Origin: Sphingobacterium sp. UT-1RO-CII-1
GTDB taxonomy: Bacteria; Bacteroidota; Bacteroidia; Sphingobacteriales; Sphingobacteriaceae
DNA length: 64,000 nt
Direction of reading: 5' to 3'
Assembly (NCBI RefSeq): GCF_026711005.1
Contig: NZ_JAPPVJ010000006.1
Span: 186,001 to 250,000, forward strand
The notes beneath the pieces were generated by a model, which saw nothing but the letters and a program-made list of their open reading frames with translations, was not told where the DNA came from and did not search any database. Below, in pieces: positions 51,616 through 60,024 of the stretch; position 1 is the stretch's first letter; the number at the start of each line of letters is the position of its first letter. The translations under genes and the position numbers were made by a program.

Positions 51616-53277
51616 ATGATCGTTTATTTAATAAAAAAAACACAAAAATACCTCCTTTTTGTTTTAATATCGACAATACAACCTGCAATATTATATGGTG
51701 AAATCATAATTACAGAACTCATGGTTAATCCCACAAACGGAAAGCTACCTCCCCATGAATACATTGAACTTTACAACAAAGGCAACAAAGCCATTAATTT
51801 AAAAGGATACACACTCACTATTAACAACAAGCTCATTAATTTACCCGACATCTACTTATCAAGCAAGCAATTTGTTATTCTGTCAGATTTAAATAGCAGC
51901 TCAACCTTTGAGCGATTCGGAAACACTATACCAATCAGCAATTGGCAGAAACTTAACAACAACCAAGGCTCTTTAAAAATATACAGCCCTACATCAGTCA
52001 CAACAGACAGCCTTACATACGATTCAACTTGGTACCGAAATAATAGTAAGCGCTCTGGCGGATGGAGCTTAGAGCGAATAAACCCTAATATCAATTGCAA
52101 TGAAAGCAGCAACTGGATCGCATCAGAATCCCCCATGGGGGGCACACCAGGTGAGCGTAACAGTGTATGGAACGAGAATTACTGGCCCCAATTACAAGTC
52201 ACATCAAGCTCTGTTAGTGGTAATACCATATTTTTACAATTTAACTTAAGTATAGACTTCTTAGACGAAATTAATAATATTCAACCCATAATAGAACCTG
52301 CTGATATTAAGATAGTAGACCTTGTGCTCGAAAACAACACTTTAAAACTTATATCTAGTAAAGAAATACCTTCCAATCGCCTATATCAAGTATACCTTAA
52401 CAATATATATTGGTGTCACGGAACACAAAACATCACTGCTCCTATATTTCTAACAAGCCCCCCATCATTTAATGACGTAATCATAAATGAGGTCCTTTTT
52501 AATCCCAAACAGGGCGGAGCCGACTTTGTAGAAATATATAACAGATCGGGACGAAGCATTAACCTCCAAAATTGGTTTTTAAATAAAAAACCCTTAACCG
52601 ACCAATTTTTACTCTTAGACATAGACGACTTTCTCGTTTTCACAACTAATAGCGAGAGCACCATCAACCACTACCCAAATGCAATAGCAGACAAAATTAT
52701 ACAAATCCCCAGTTTACCCAACTACACGAATGAGCAAGGAGAAGTTATACTTAACTACCAACAACAAACTATAGATAGCCTATATTACACCAGTAAAATG
52801 CACCAGCCTCTTTTAAATAACCCAAAAGGTTTTTCTCTTGAGCGTCAAGATTACAATCAACCGACTAACGGCTTTGGCAATTTCACATCTGCATCTGCCT
52901 TATCCGGTGGCGCTACCCCTGGTTACATAAATTCAAAAAACACAGTAGAAATAGTGTCAAAAAACAATGTTTATTTACTTTCACGATCTTTCTCTCCAAA
53001 CGGTGATGGATTCGAAGATAGTCTCGAAATAAGGTATGAGTTTAATGTTAAAAACCCAATGCTAAACATCAGCATATTTAATGACAAAGGTAGACTTGTC
53101 AATCGATTGATTCGTAACAAAAGTAGCGGAAATAAGGGCAGCATAAACTGGGATGGTTTGCACGAAAATGGTTCTTTATGTGGCCCTGGTATATACATCA
53201 TGAAAGCCGAAGTTTATACGGCAGAAGGCTACACAAAGGCGTACAAAAGTAGTTTTTTACTAGTAAATGTGAAATAA
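51616..53277 (+). CDS. secreted protein with two lamin-tail domains and a C-terminal FlgD-like domain
   Basis: A 553-residue protein with a signal peptide (about 1-28, ending ILYGE). A first lamin-tail domain (about 29-180: I-I-I-T-E-L-M-V-N-P-T...E-Y-I-E-L-Y-N-K...I-N-L-K-G-Y), an intermediate beta region (about 190-275), a second lamin-tail domain (about 288-440: V-I-I-N-E-V-L-F-N-P...D-F-V-E-I-Y-N-R) and a C-terminal FlgD-like region (S-F-S-P-N-G-D-G-F-E-D, I-N-W-D-G). The S-P-N-G-D-G element also occurs in gliding-motility/T9SS secreted proteins. Likely cell-surface or secreted; function unknown. Confidence 0.85.
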   Translation: MIVYLIKKTQKYLLFVLISTIQPAILYGEIIITELMVNPTNGKLPPHEYIELYNKGNKAINLKGYTLTINNKLINLPDIYLSSKQFVILSDLNSSSTFERFGNTIPISNWQKLNNNQGSLKIYSPTSVTTDSLTYDSTWYRNNSKRSGGWSLERINPNINCNESSNWIASESPMGGTPGERNSVWNENYWPQLQVTSSSVSGNTIFLQFNLSIDFLDEINNIQPIIEPADIKIVDLVLENNTLKLISSKEIPSNRLYQVYLNNIYWCHGTQNITAPIFLTSPPSFNDVIINEVLFNPKQGGADFVEIYNRSGRSINLQNWFLNKKPLTDQFLLLDIDDFLVFTTNSESTINHYPNAIADKIIQIPSLPNYTNEQGEVILNYQQQTIDSLYYTSKMHQPLLNNPKGFSLERQDYNQPTNGFGNFTSASALSGGATPGYINSKNTVEIVSKNNVYLLSRSFSPNGDGFEDSLEIRYEFNVKNPMLNISIFNDKGRLVNRLIRNKSSGNKGSINWDGLHENGSLCGPGIYIMKAEVYTAEGYTKAYKSSFLLVNVK

Positions 53278-53280
53278 GTC

Positions 53281-53313
53281 TTTGAATAAAAGCTGAAAAA
53301 TACGCTATATTTG
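53281..53313 (+). promoter_or_regulatory. promoter of tdh
   Basis: TTTG at 53281-53284, spacer of 21 nt, TATATTTG at 53306-53313. A complete consensus Bacteroidota promoter. The ATG at 53319 is only 5 nt downstream, so the message should be leaderless or nearly so. Confidence 0.75.
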
Positions 53314-53318
53314 CATCA

Positions 53319-54266
53319 ATGAAAGAGCGTATTATTATAATAGGCGCCAATGGTCAGATCGGATCAGAATTGGCTTTAGCCCTCCGCCAAAAATTTGGCA
53401 GTGATAATGTTATCACATCAGATATAAGAGTGCCTGAAATACTTAAAGAAGGCGAAATTTTCGAAACAATAAATGTATTGGACAAGCAAGCTGTTAAAGC
53501 CTTGCTAGAAAAATACAAACCCACACAAATATATCTACTAGCAGCAATGTTATCTGCTACAGGTGAGAAGTACCCACAGAAAGCATGGGACCTAAACATG
53601 AACGGCTTACTGAACGTACTAGACCTAGCAATAGAATTGAGTATTAAAAAGATTTTCTGGCCAAGTTCAATAGCTGTATTTGGACCAAACTCGCCGAAGT
53701 CCAATACTCCTCAATATTGCGTAATGGATCCTAACAGTATCTACGGAATCAGTAAGCTCGCTGGCGAACGCTTATGCGAATACTATCATGAAAAATATGA
53801 CTTAGATATCCGTAGTGTGCGTTATCCCGGCATCATATCATGGAAAACAGCTCCTGGGGGAGGAACAACAGACTACGCTGTAGATATCTTTTTTGAAGGC
53901 ATAAAGCATGATAAATACGATTGCTTCCTGTCTGCAAATACTGAACTCCCAATGTTGTATATGGATGACGCAGTAAGGGGAACAATCGAACTTATGGATG
54001 CACCGGCAGAACAGCTTTCTATTCGTTCCAGCTATAATTTAGCAGGAATTTCATTCACTCCGGCCATGATTGCAGAAGAAATTAAAAAAATTCTTCCTAA
54101 TTTTGAAATATCTTATGTCGATAACGATCCGCGTCAAGCTATAGCCGACTCATGGCCAGGCAGTATAGATGACTCCCAAGCTCGTAAAGATTGGAACTGG
54201 GAACCAACGTTTGATCTAAAAACAATGACAGAAGATATGATCAAAAACCTCAAAACAAAATTATAA
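53319..54266 (+). CDS. tdh: short-chain L-threonine 3-dehydrogenase
   Basis: NAD-dependent enzyme that oxidises L-threonine to 2-amino-3-ketobutyrate, the substrate of Kbl (26377-27567). The 315-residue SDR has the NAD loop IIGANGQIGSE, N-T-P-Q-Y-C-V-M-D-P-N-S-I-Y-G-I-S-K with the catalytic Tyr-x3-Lys, and the threonine-dehydrogenase-type segment S-V-R-Y-P-G-I-I-S-W. It differs from the zinc-dependent E. coli enzyme. A consensus promoter lies 5 nt upstream; yebC begins 4 nt after the stop. Confidence 0.9.
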   Translation: MKERIIIIGANGQIGSELALALRQKFGSDNVITSDIRVPEILKEGEIFETINVLDKQAVKALLEKYKPTQIYLLAAMLSATGEKYPQKAWDLNMNGLLNVLDLAIELSIKKIFWPSSIAVFGPNSPKSNTPQYCVMDPNSIYGISKLAGERLCEYYHEKYDLDIRSVRYPGIISWKTAPGGGTTDYAVDIFFEGIKHDKYDCFLSANTELPMLYMDDAVRGTIELMDAPAEQLSIRSSYNLAGISFTPAMIAEEIKKILPNFEISYVDNDPRQAIADSWPGSIDDSQARKDWNWEPTFDLKTMTEDMIKNLKTKL

Positions 54267-54270
54267 TACA

Positions 54271-54996
54271 ATGGGCAGAGCCTTCGAATTCAGAAAAGAA
54301 AGAAAATTTAAACGTTGGGCCAAGATGGCCGTACAATTTACACGTTTAGGCAAGGAAATAGCAATGGCTGTAAAAGAAGGCGGCCCGCACCCTGAAAACA
54401 ACTCTCGCCTACGCACAGCTATACAGAACGCAAAGGCTGTCAACATGCCTAAAGACCGTGTTGAAGCAGCTATTAAAAGAGCTTCTGAAAAAGATGCACA
54501 AGGTTATGAAGAATACATATATGAAGGATATGGTCCACATGGTGTTCCTGTATTAATTGAAACTGCGACCGATAACACCAACCGCACCGTAGCGAATATA
54601 AGAAGCTACTTTACAAAAGCTGGAGGATCTTTAGGTAAAACAGGATCATTAGACTTTATATTTCAACGCAAGTCGATCTTTCGCTTTGCAGCATCCGAAG
54701 AACTTGACACAGACGAGCTTGAACTTGAACTTATTGACGGAGGTTTAGAAGAATTATATATAGAATCCGATGAAGAAAACAACGACATTGTTGTCGTTCA
54801 GACATCTTTTGAAGACTTTGGAAATATGCAAAGTCTTTTAGAAGAAAAAGGGATTGAAGTAAAATCTGCAAAACTAGAACGCATATCCTTATCCCACAGT
54901 TCTCTTTCCGAGGAGCAAGCAGCAGATGTCCTCAAATTAATCGATAAAATCGAAGACGATGACGACGTACAGGCCGTCTACCACAATATGGATTAA
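54271..54996 (+). CDS. yebC: YebC/PmpR family regulatory protein
   Basis: A 241-residue member of the YebC/TACO1 family (M-G-R-A-F-E-F-R-K-E-R-K-F-K-R-W, N-P-A-type N-M-P-K-D-R-V, G-Y-G-P-H-G-V and the C-terminal E-D-D-D-D-V-Q-A-V-Y-H-N). These proteins bind DNA or help ribosomes translate proline-rich stretches. It starts 4 nt after tdh, so it shares its promoter. A terminator follows. Confidence 0.95.
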   Translation: MGRAFEFRKERKFKRWAKMAVQFTRLGKEIAMAVKEGGPHPENNSRLRTAIQNAKAVNMPKDRVEAAIKRASEKDAQGYEEYIYEGYGPHGVPVLIETATDNTNRTVANIRSYFTKAGGSLGKTGSLDFIFQRKSIFRFAASEELDTDELELELIDGGLEELYIESDEENNDIVVVQTSFEDFGNMQSLLEEKGIEVKSAKLERISLSHSSLSEEQAADVLKLIDKIEDDDDVQAVYHNMD

Positions 54997-55006
54997 ACAA
55001 CCCAAC

Positions 55007-55047
55007 AAATAATAATAAAGAGTAATAATTACTCTTTATTATTATTT
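55007..55047 (+). terminator. terminator after yebC
   Basis: An imperfect-free 19-bp stem at 55007-55025 / 55029-55047 with a 3-nt loop, A/T-rich (TAATAATAAAGAGTAA type), followed by T. The AT content is high, but the length is unlikely by chance. Confidence 0.65.
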
Positions 55048-55160
55048 TATTTAAGTTTATAGTACCTTTAGTATTAAACTACTTCACGCTGATTGGAAAA
55101 GGAAGCAGACACTAAAAGGTCTAAAAGTATAGCGTACTGTTTATTTATTAATTTTATGAC

Positions 55161-55769
55161 ATGATGACCTTCGAAGAGTTTTTTGCCAAAAAGAAAATAG
55201 ATCTCACTGTACTTTTAGCTGAAAACCCTTCTCTATATAGAGAATTTGAAGATCACTATGCTCAGATGGGGCCAAAAAGTTTCGACCACACCAAGAAATT
55301 CTGGTTCAATAAACTACGTAAAACATACTTACTTAAAGAGATTTCCCCTGATCTAGGGAAACAAACTACAACACAAGCTTCAAAGCCTTCAACACCACCT
55401 ATACAACAACAGAGCACTGTTCCAACAACCTTCAAACCTCGTTTTAAGGCAGCAGCAGCCCCTCTACAAAAAGAAACAACAGAACAGACAGCAAAACCTA
55501 CAGGCTTTAAACCAAGGTTCAAGGCAGGACTAACAAAACCAGCAATAGAACAACAGGAACTACAAAAAGAAACAACTGAACAGGTAGCAAAACCCACTGG
55601 CTTTAAACCAAGGTTCAAGGCAGCAACAACCCCTGTACAAAAAACAGCAATAGAACAACAGGAACTACAAAAAGAAACAACTGAACAGGCAGCAAAACCC
55701 ACTGGCTTTAAACCAAGGTTCAAGGCAGGGCTAACAAAACCAAAAAATAATTCAGAAGGAACCCAATAA
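55161..55769 (+). CDS. small basic repeat protein with four FKPRFKA motifs
   Basis: Unrecognised 202-residue protein. The N-terminal 1-65 region is a conserved-looking helical domain (MMTFEEFFAKKK, Y-R-E-F-E-D-H-Y, H-T-K-K-F-W-F-N-K-L-R-K-T-Y). The rest is a low-complexity Gln/Thr/Lys/Pro linker with the motif FKPRFKA at 91-97, 116-122, 148-154 and 183-189. There is no signal peptide. An 82-bp segment is duplicated with one mismatch, so the repeat number may vary between strains. The basic motifs might bind nucleic acid or membranes; this is a guess. It lies upstream of the flippase. Confidence 0.75.
   Translation: MMTFEEFFAKKKIDLTVLLAENPSLYREFEDHYAQMGPKSFDHTKKFWFNKLRKTYLLKEISPDLGKQTTTQASKPSTPPIQQQSTVPTTFKPRFKAAAAPLQKETTEQTAKPTGFKPRFKAGLTKPAIEQQELQKETTEQVAKPTGFKPRFKAATTPVQKTAIEQQELQKETTEQAAKPTGFKPRFKAGLTKPKNNSEGTQ
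55541..55727 (+). repeat. 82-bp tandem duplication inside the repeat protein gene
   Basis: Copies at 55541-55622 and 55646-55727 (offset 105 bp) differ at one base (T or C). The core GGCTTTAAACCAAGGTTC also occurs at 55503. The high identity at DNA level, not just protein level, points to a recent duplication. Confidence 0.85.
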
Positions 55770-55826
55770 TTCTATTCCTCTTCATGCCACCTGTCTATCT
55801 AAATATTTAAGTAGGTTTGTATCCGT

Positions 55827-57176
55827 ATGAGAACACCAACATTACCAGGCTTTAATACCGAAGCATTTAATAAATACTTTAAAAACACCAGTTGGCTGAT
55901 GCTTGCACGTGTCGGTTCTTTATTTATTAAAATGCTAGTAACAGCGGTATTACTCCCCAACTATCTAGGAGCAAGCTTAGTGGGCACATACAACTACCCC
56001 TTAATGTTTTTAGCCTTCTTTGCAGGAGTTTGTACATTAGGAACAGAAGGTTTGGTTACCCGTGAATTATTAAGAAAGCCCCATTTAAAAGACGTCCTCC
56101 TCGGCTCCGCCTTTAGATTACGCTTAATGGGTGGTTTAATAGCGCTACCGCTCATATATGCTGCCTACTTTATTGTCGTCAATATATCACCAGAACCATT
56201 GGCAGCCTCCTTTCCTCAACTGGCTTTTGTATCATTGACCTGCATTATACAAGCTATACAAATTATAGACAGCTACTTTCAATCCCGAGCAGAAGGAAAA
56301 TACATCATGCTCGTACAAGTAGGTGGAAATATAATCTCTGTACTATTCAAAGCCCTGCTTATATATCTCAAAGCTCCAATCGACTACCTCATAGGCAGTT
56401 TGTTTTTCGATGTACTCATTATTCAGCTAGGTTATATTGCCGTATACAAAAAAAAGGGAAACAGCATTTTTACATGGAAATACAACTCGGTCGTTGCAAA
56501 AAGACTTCTACTTTTAGGTTGGCCACTTGCACTATCGACTATATTCGCTACAATCTACCTGAAAATAGACCAACTCATGATTGGCTCTATGCTAGGGTCA
56601 ACAGATCTGGGAGTTTATAGCACTGTGGTTCAGTATAGTGAAAGCTGGTATTTTATCCCAGCAGCTATATCTGCGGCACTATTTCCTGCTATCATGAATT
56701 ACCGCATCCAAGACCCCATTTTATACTACAAAAGGCTAAGTAATCTCTACGAACTTATGGCCTTTATCAGCCTGTCCATTGCAATCATAATGACTTTTAT
56801 CACACCTACACTATTTTCTTTGATATACAATAAACGTCCTGAATTTATGCAGGGTATACCTGTCCTTCAGATCCATATTTGGTCGGGTGTGTTTGCATTT
56901 CTATCCACAGCCAACTCCCAATACCTGATTGCCGAAGGGCTCACAAAAATCAGTCTCTACCGCACTTTGTTTGGCGCAGGTAGTAACATACTTTTAAACA
57001 TACTTCTAATTCCAAAATACGGCATCTTAGGGGCGGCATATGGCACATTGATAGCCTATTTCATTACCGCTTTCTCAGTTTTCATTTATCCACAATCCCG
57101 ACAACAAGGGTTTGCTATGCTTAAAGGATTATTTTTTGCACATTCCTTACAGCGCTTTTTCACTAAAAAACGGTAG
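55827..57176 (+). CDS. polysaccharide flippase (Wzx-like, MATE/oligosaccharide flippase family)
   Basis: A 449-residue integral membrane protein with about 12 hydrophobic segments and the family features F-K-N-T-S-W-L-M-L at the N terminus, E-G-L-V-T-R-E-L-L, and K-I-D-Q-L-M-I-G-S-M-L-G-S in the middle. It should flip lipid-linked sugar repeats across the inner membrane. It begins the polysaccharide region and lies 70 nt before a glycosyltransferase. Confidence 0.88.
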   Translation: MRTPTLPGFNTEAFNKYFKNTSWLMLARVGSLFIKMLVTAVLLPNYLGASLVGTYNYPLMFLAFFAGVCTLGTEGLVTRELLRKPHLKDVLLGSAFRLRLMGGLIALPLIYAAYFIVVNISPEPLAASFPQLAFVSLTCIIQAIQIIDSYFQSRAEGKYIMLVQVGGNIISVLFKALLIYLKAPIDYLIGSLFFDVLIIQLGYIAVYKKKGNSIFTWKYNSVVAKRLLLLGWPLALSTIFATIYLKIDQLMIGSMLGSTDLGVYSTVVQYSESWYFIPAAISAALFPAIMNYRIQDPILYYKRLSNLYELMAFISLSIAIIMTFITPTLFSLIYNKRPEFMQGIPVLQIHIWSGVFAFLSTANSQYLIAEGLTKISLYRTLFGAGSNILLNILLIPKYGILGAAYGTLIAYFITAFSVFIYPQSRQQGFAMLKGLFFAHSLQRFFTKKR

Positions 57177-57245
57177 AATAAGCATTCCTCTTTTCAGAAT
57201 GTATTTTCTAATTTTGACAGCGATAAACAAAACTTTTAAAAATGT

Positions 57246-58448
57246 ATGGGGTTGCCAGCAAATAAAAAACTAAAAATTTTGATGATTTGTGATTTCTATG
57301 GCATTAGTCAACAATACCAAGAGAACATGATCGCTAAATATTATGCATTAATGGGTCATGAAGTGCATATTATAGCTAACAACTTCACTGATGTATTCAA
57401 CTATATTAACGATATAAATCATAACCCTGAGGCAGCCTATACAGAAACAGACGGCTATGCCACTATATACCGGACAGCATTCCGTTTTAAATATAAAAAG
57501 CTTTTCAAGCTTTATACCAACATACGGCAACGGGTAGAAGAAATTGCTCCAGATTTAATTTATTTCCATAATCTTTCTTTAAATCTACATGAGGTAATTC
57601 CTTTCAAAAAAAAGAACAAAAACACCCGGATCATCATGGATTTTCACATCGACTATTCCAATATAGGACAATCTTGGAAATCATTGCACATTCTGCACGG
57701 GTTCATACGTAAAAACTATTTAAAAGCCTACCTAAAATATATAACAGTTGTTTACCCTATTGTCCCTAATGGTATAGATTTCATACAAGAAATATATGGA
57801 GTTCCTGCGCAAAAAACACGTTTATTACCACTTGGCTATGATGAGATAGTGGCAGATGACATACGCCAAAATACAGACCGAGAAGACATACGCAATAAAA
57901 TAGGTATCAAAGATGACGATTTTTTAATCATATCAGGAGGTAAGTTTAATGAAGAAAAACGAACCGAACTACTTCTCGAAGCTACAAACTTACTAAAGGA
58001 TCACCAAATACACGTCCTCATATTTGGTGCTGCATCTGCAAAAGAAGAAGCATATGCTAATAAATTAAAAAAAATAGCTAATACAAACGTAAAGTTTTTA
58101 GGCTGGCTATCGGGCCAGGAGATCTTAACCTATATGCATGCAGCTGATCTGGCCGTTTATCCGTCCAGCCAATCAGTACTATGGCAACAAAGCATCGGAA
58201 TGTATTTACCGCTGATACTCGGCGATGCTGGCAACCAAGACCCGACCTACTTAAACAGAAACGACAATATCATCGTGTTAAAAAAAGACGAGATAAACAC
58301 TCCTACTATCGCACATTGGATTAAAACAATAAAAAAAGATAAAAATCTATACCATAGTATGAAGTTAGGAGCAGAGAAAACAGCACAAGAATACCTTCGC
58401 TATACACGAATATGTCAAACTACTATTGACGATGCTTTCAGTGCATAA
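57246..58448 (+). CDS. glycosyltransferase family 4 protein
   Basis: A 400-residue GT-B transferase. N-terminal domain M-I-C-D-F-Y-G-I-S-Q-Q-Y and V-P-N-G-I-D-F; C-terminal half with K-F-N-E-E-K-R-T-E-L-L-L-E-A, V-K-F-L-G-W-L-S and A-D-L-A-V-Y-P-S-S-Q-S-V-L-W-Q-Q, matching the GT4 nucleotide-sugar region. The E-x7-E motif is not obvious; the Q-Q variant is seen instead. The sugar is unknown. Its 3' end overlaps the convergent dehydrogenase gene by 34 bp. Confidence 0.87.
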   Translation: MGLPANKKLKILMICDFYGISQQYQENMIAKYYALMGHEVHIIANNFTDVFNYINDINHNPEAAYTETDGYATIYRTAFRFKYKKLFKLYTNIRQRVEEIAPDLIYFHNLSLNLHEVIPFKKKNKNTRIIMDFHIDYSNIGQSWKSLHILHGFIRKNYLKAYLKYITVVYPIVPNGIDFIQEIYGVPAQKTRLLPLGYDEIVADDIRQNTDREDIRNKIGIKDDDFLIISGGKFNEEKRTELLLEATNLLKDHQIHVLIFGAASAKEEAYANKLKKIANTNVKFLGWLSGQEILTYMHAADLAVYPSSQSVLWQQSIGMYLPLILGDAGNQDPTYLNRNDNIIVLKKDEINTPTIAHWIKTIKKDKNLYHSMKLGAEKTAQEYLRYTRICQTTIDDAFSA

Positions 58449-59446
58449 ATACGTTCAATTATCTCAACCACCTTCATTCCTTCCAAGGCATTGGTAGAAA
58501 TAGAAGTCCCTCCTTTTAATACATTAACCACATTTTCTACAACATAATGATGATTAGATGCGGATCCTTTATAAGCGCCATAATCATTCCCTGGATTTGT
58601 AGGTGCCAGTGTGGGCATCACATAATCTTTAACATGACACACCTCTACAGTATCCATATATTGACCACCTATCTTTACAGAGCCGAGTTCGCCAATAATA
58701 GTCATTGAACTTTCTAGGTTTTTCTCCCAAACAGAGGTCGAATAACTTAAACTTCCCATTCCCCCATTTACAAAATCAAAAGAAACCATCCCCGAATCTT
58801 CAAAATCCGTAAGATCAGCATGATTATTATCAGCAAAACGTCCCTGGATATTCTTGATATCTCCAAATAACCAATACATAATATCTATAAAATGGGAAAA
58901 CTGAGTAAACAAAGTTCCTCCGTCCAAATCCTGCTTGCCATGCCAACTATCCGCCGTATAATAACGTTCGTCCCTATTCCAGTAACAGTTTATCTGAACC
59001 ATATATATTTTTCCCAACTTTCCACTTTCCAAAAGCTCTTTAATCCATACCGATGGTGGCGAATAACGATTCTGCATAACGCCAAAGACATGCTTATTTA
59101 CCTGCAGAGCCTTAAATATAATCTTCTCGGCGTCACTCTTTGTTAACGACATTGGTTTTTCAACAACAACATGTTTACGCGCTTCCAAAACGGCCATGGC
59201 CTGCTCCGCATGATAACCATTAGGTGTAGCCACAGTAACCACATCTACATCAAGATCACTTTCAAGAAAATCCGTTAGTGAACTAAAAAAAGGAACATCG
59301 TAGGCCTCTATACCTAATTTCTCTTTCGGTTTTATATCAATTAAAGCCATTAATTGCGCTTCTTCATTTCTTCTGATGACTTCTGCGTGCCGTTTACCTA
59401 TATGCCCGCAGCCTACTACAGCAAAAGCTATTTTTCTATCGCTCAT
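58415..59446 (-). CDS. Gfo/Idh/MocA family oxidoreductase (WbpB/WlbA-like)
   Basis: A 343-residue NAD-dependent sugar dehydrogenase. Rossmann motif VVGCGHIGKRHAEV, then V-E-K-P-M-S-L and the G-G-T-L-F-T-Q-F-S-H-F-I-D-I-M-Y-W segment with the His used in this family. Beside an aminotransferase and an acetyltransferase, it probably makes the 3-keto sugar nucleotide for a 3-amino sugar. Its 3' end overlaps the GT4 gene on the other strand. Third gene of the minus-strand operon. Confidence 0.88.
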   Translation of the reverse strand: MSDRKIAFAVVGCGHIGKRHAEVIRRNEEAQLMALIDIKPKEKLGIEAYDVPFFSSLTDFLESDLDVDVVTVATPNGYHAEQAMAVLEARKHVVVEKPMSLTKSDAEKIIFKALQVNKHVFGVMQNRYSPPSVWIKELLESGKLGKIYMVQINCYWNRDERYYTADSWHGKQDLDGGTLFTQFSHFIDIMYWLFGDIKNIQGRFADNNHADLTDFEDSGMVSFDFVNGGMGSLSYSTSVWEKNLESSMTIIGELGSVKIGGQYMDTVEVCHVKDYVMPTLAPTNPGNDYGAYKGSASNHHYVVENVVNVLKGGTSISTNALEGMKVVEIIERIYALKASSIVV

Positions 59447-59451
59447 ATTTA

Positions 59452-60024
59452 CTACTTAATTCTGCTTACTTTCTCCCCCTCGATCTTATATTGCTGTTTG
59501 CTTTCCCAGCATACAGCAATACCCTCACCATCAAACTCTAACCTATGTCCATATTCTCCTACCCAACCTATTTGCTTAGCTGGATTACCAACTAACAATG
59601 CATAATCCGGCACATCTTTAGTCACAACAGCACCCGCCCCAATCAGCGCATACTTTCCAATATTATTACCACAAATAATTGTTGCATTCGCACCTATAGA
59701 TGCTCCTTGCCCTACATAAGTTTTCGCATACTGTTCTCTTCGGATGATTGCACTCCTAGGATTTGTTATATTCGTAAAAACCATGGATGGCCCTAAGAAA
59801 ACATCATCTGCACAAATAACTCCCGTGTAAATAGAAACGTTATTCTGCACCTTCACATTACGCCCTAAAATAACATCTGGCGACACCACTACATTCTGCC
59901 CAATATTACAGCTTTCTCCTATAACACAGCCGGACATAATATGTGAAAAATGCCATATCTTTGTTCCCACACCGATCAAACTACCTTCATCTACAAAAGA
60001 CGATTCATGCACAAAGTAACTCAT
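59452..60024 (-). CDS. hexapeptide-repeat acetyltransferase (WbpD/WlbB-like)
   Basis: A 190-residue left-handed beta-helix acyltransferase with clear repeats (G-V-G-T-K-I-W-H-F-S-H-I, I-G-E-S-C-N-I-G-Q-N-V-V-V, then N-T-x-P-R-S-A-I). It should acetylate the 3-amino group made by the neighbouring aminotransferase. Its ATG overlaps the aminotransferase stop by 4 nt, indicating translational coupling, and it ends 5 nt before the dehydrogenase start. Confidence 0.9.
   Translation of the reverse strand: MSYFVHESSFVDEGSLIGVGTKIWHFSHIMSGCVIGESCNIGQNVVVSPDVILGRNVKVQNNVSIYTGVICADDVFLGPSMVFTNITNPRSAIIRREQYAKTYVGQGASIGANATIICGNNIGKYALIGAGAVVTKDVPDYALLVGNPAKQIGWVGEYGHRLEFDGEGIAVCWESKQQYKIEGEKVSRIK

Noticed and set aside
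55262..55723. 153-codon minus-strand frame opposite the repeat protein
   Set aside because: It mirrors the tandem repeats (Cys/Ser/Val-rich pattern from the complementary codons) and has no independent support.
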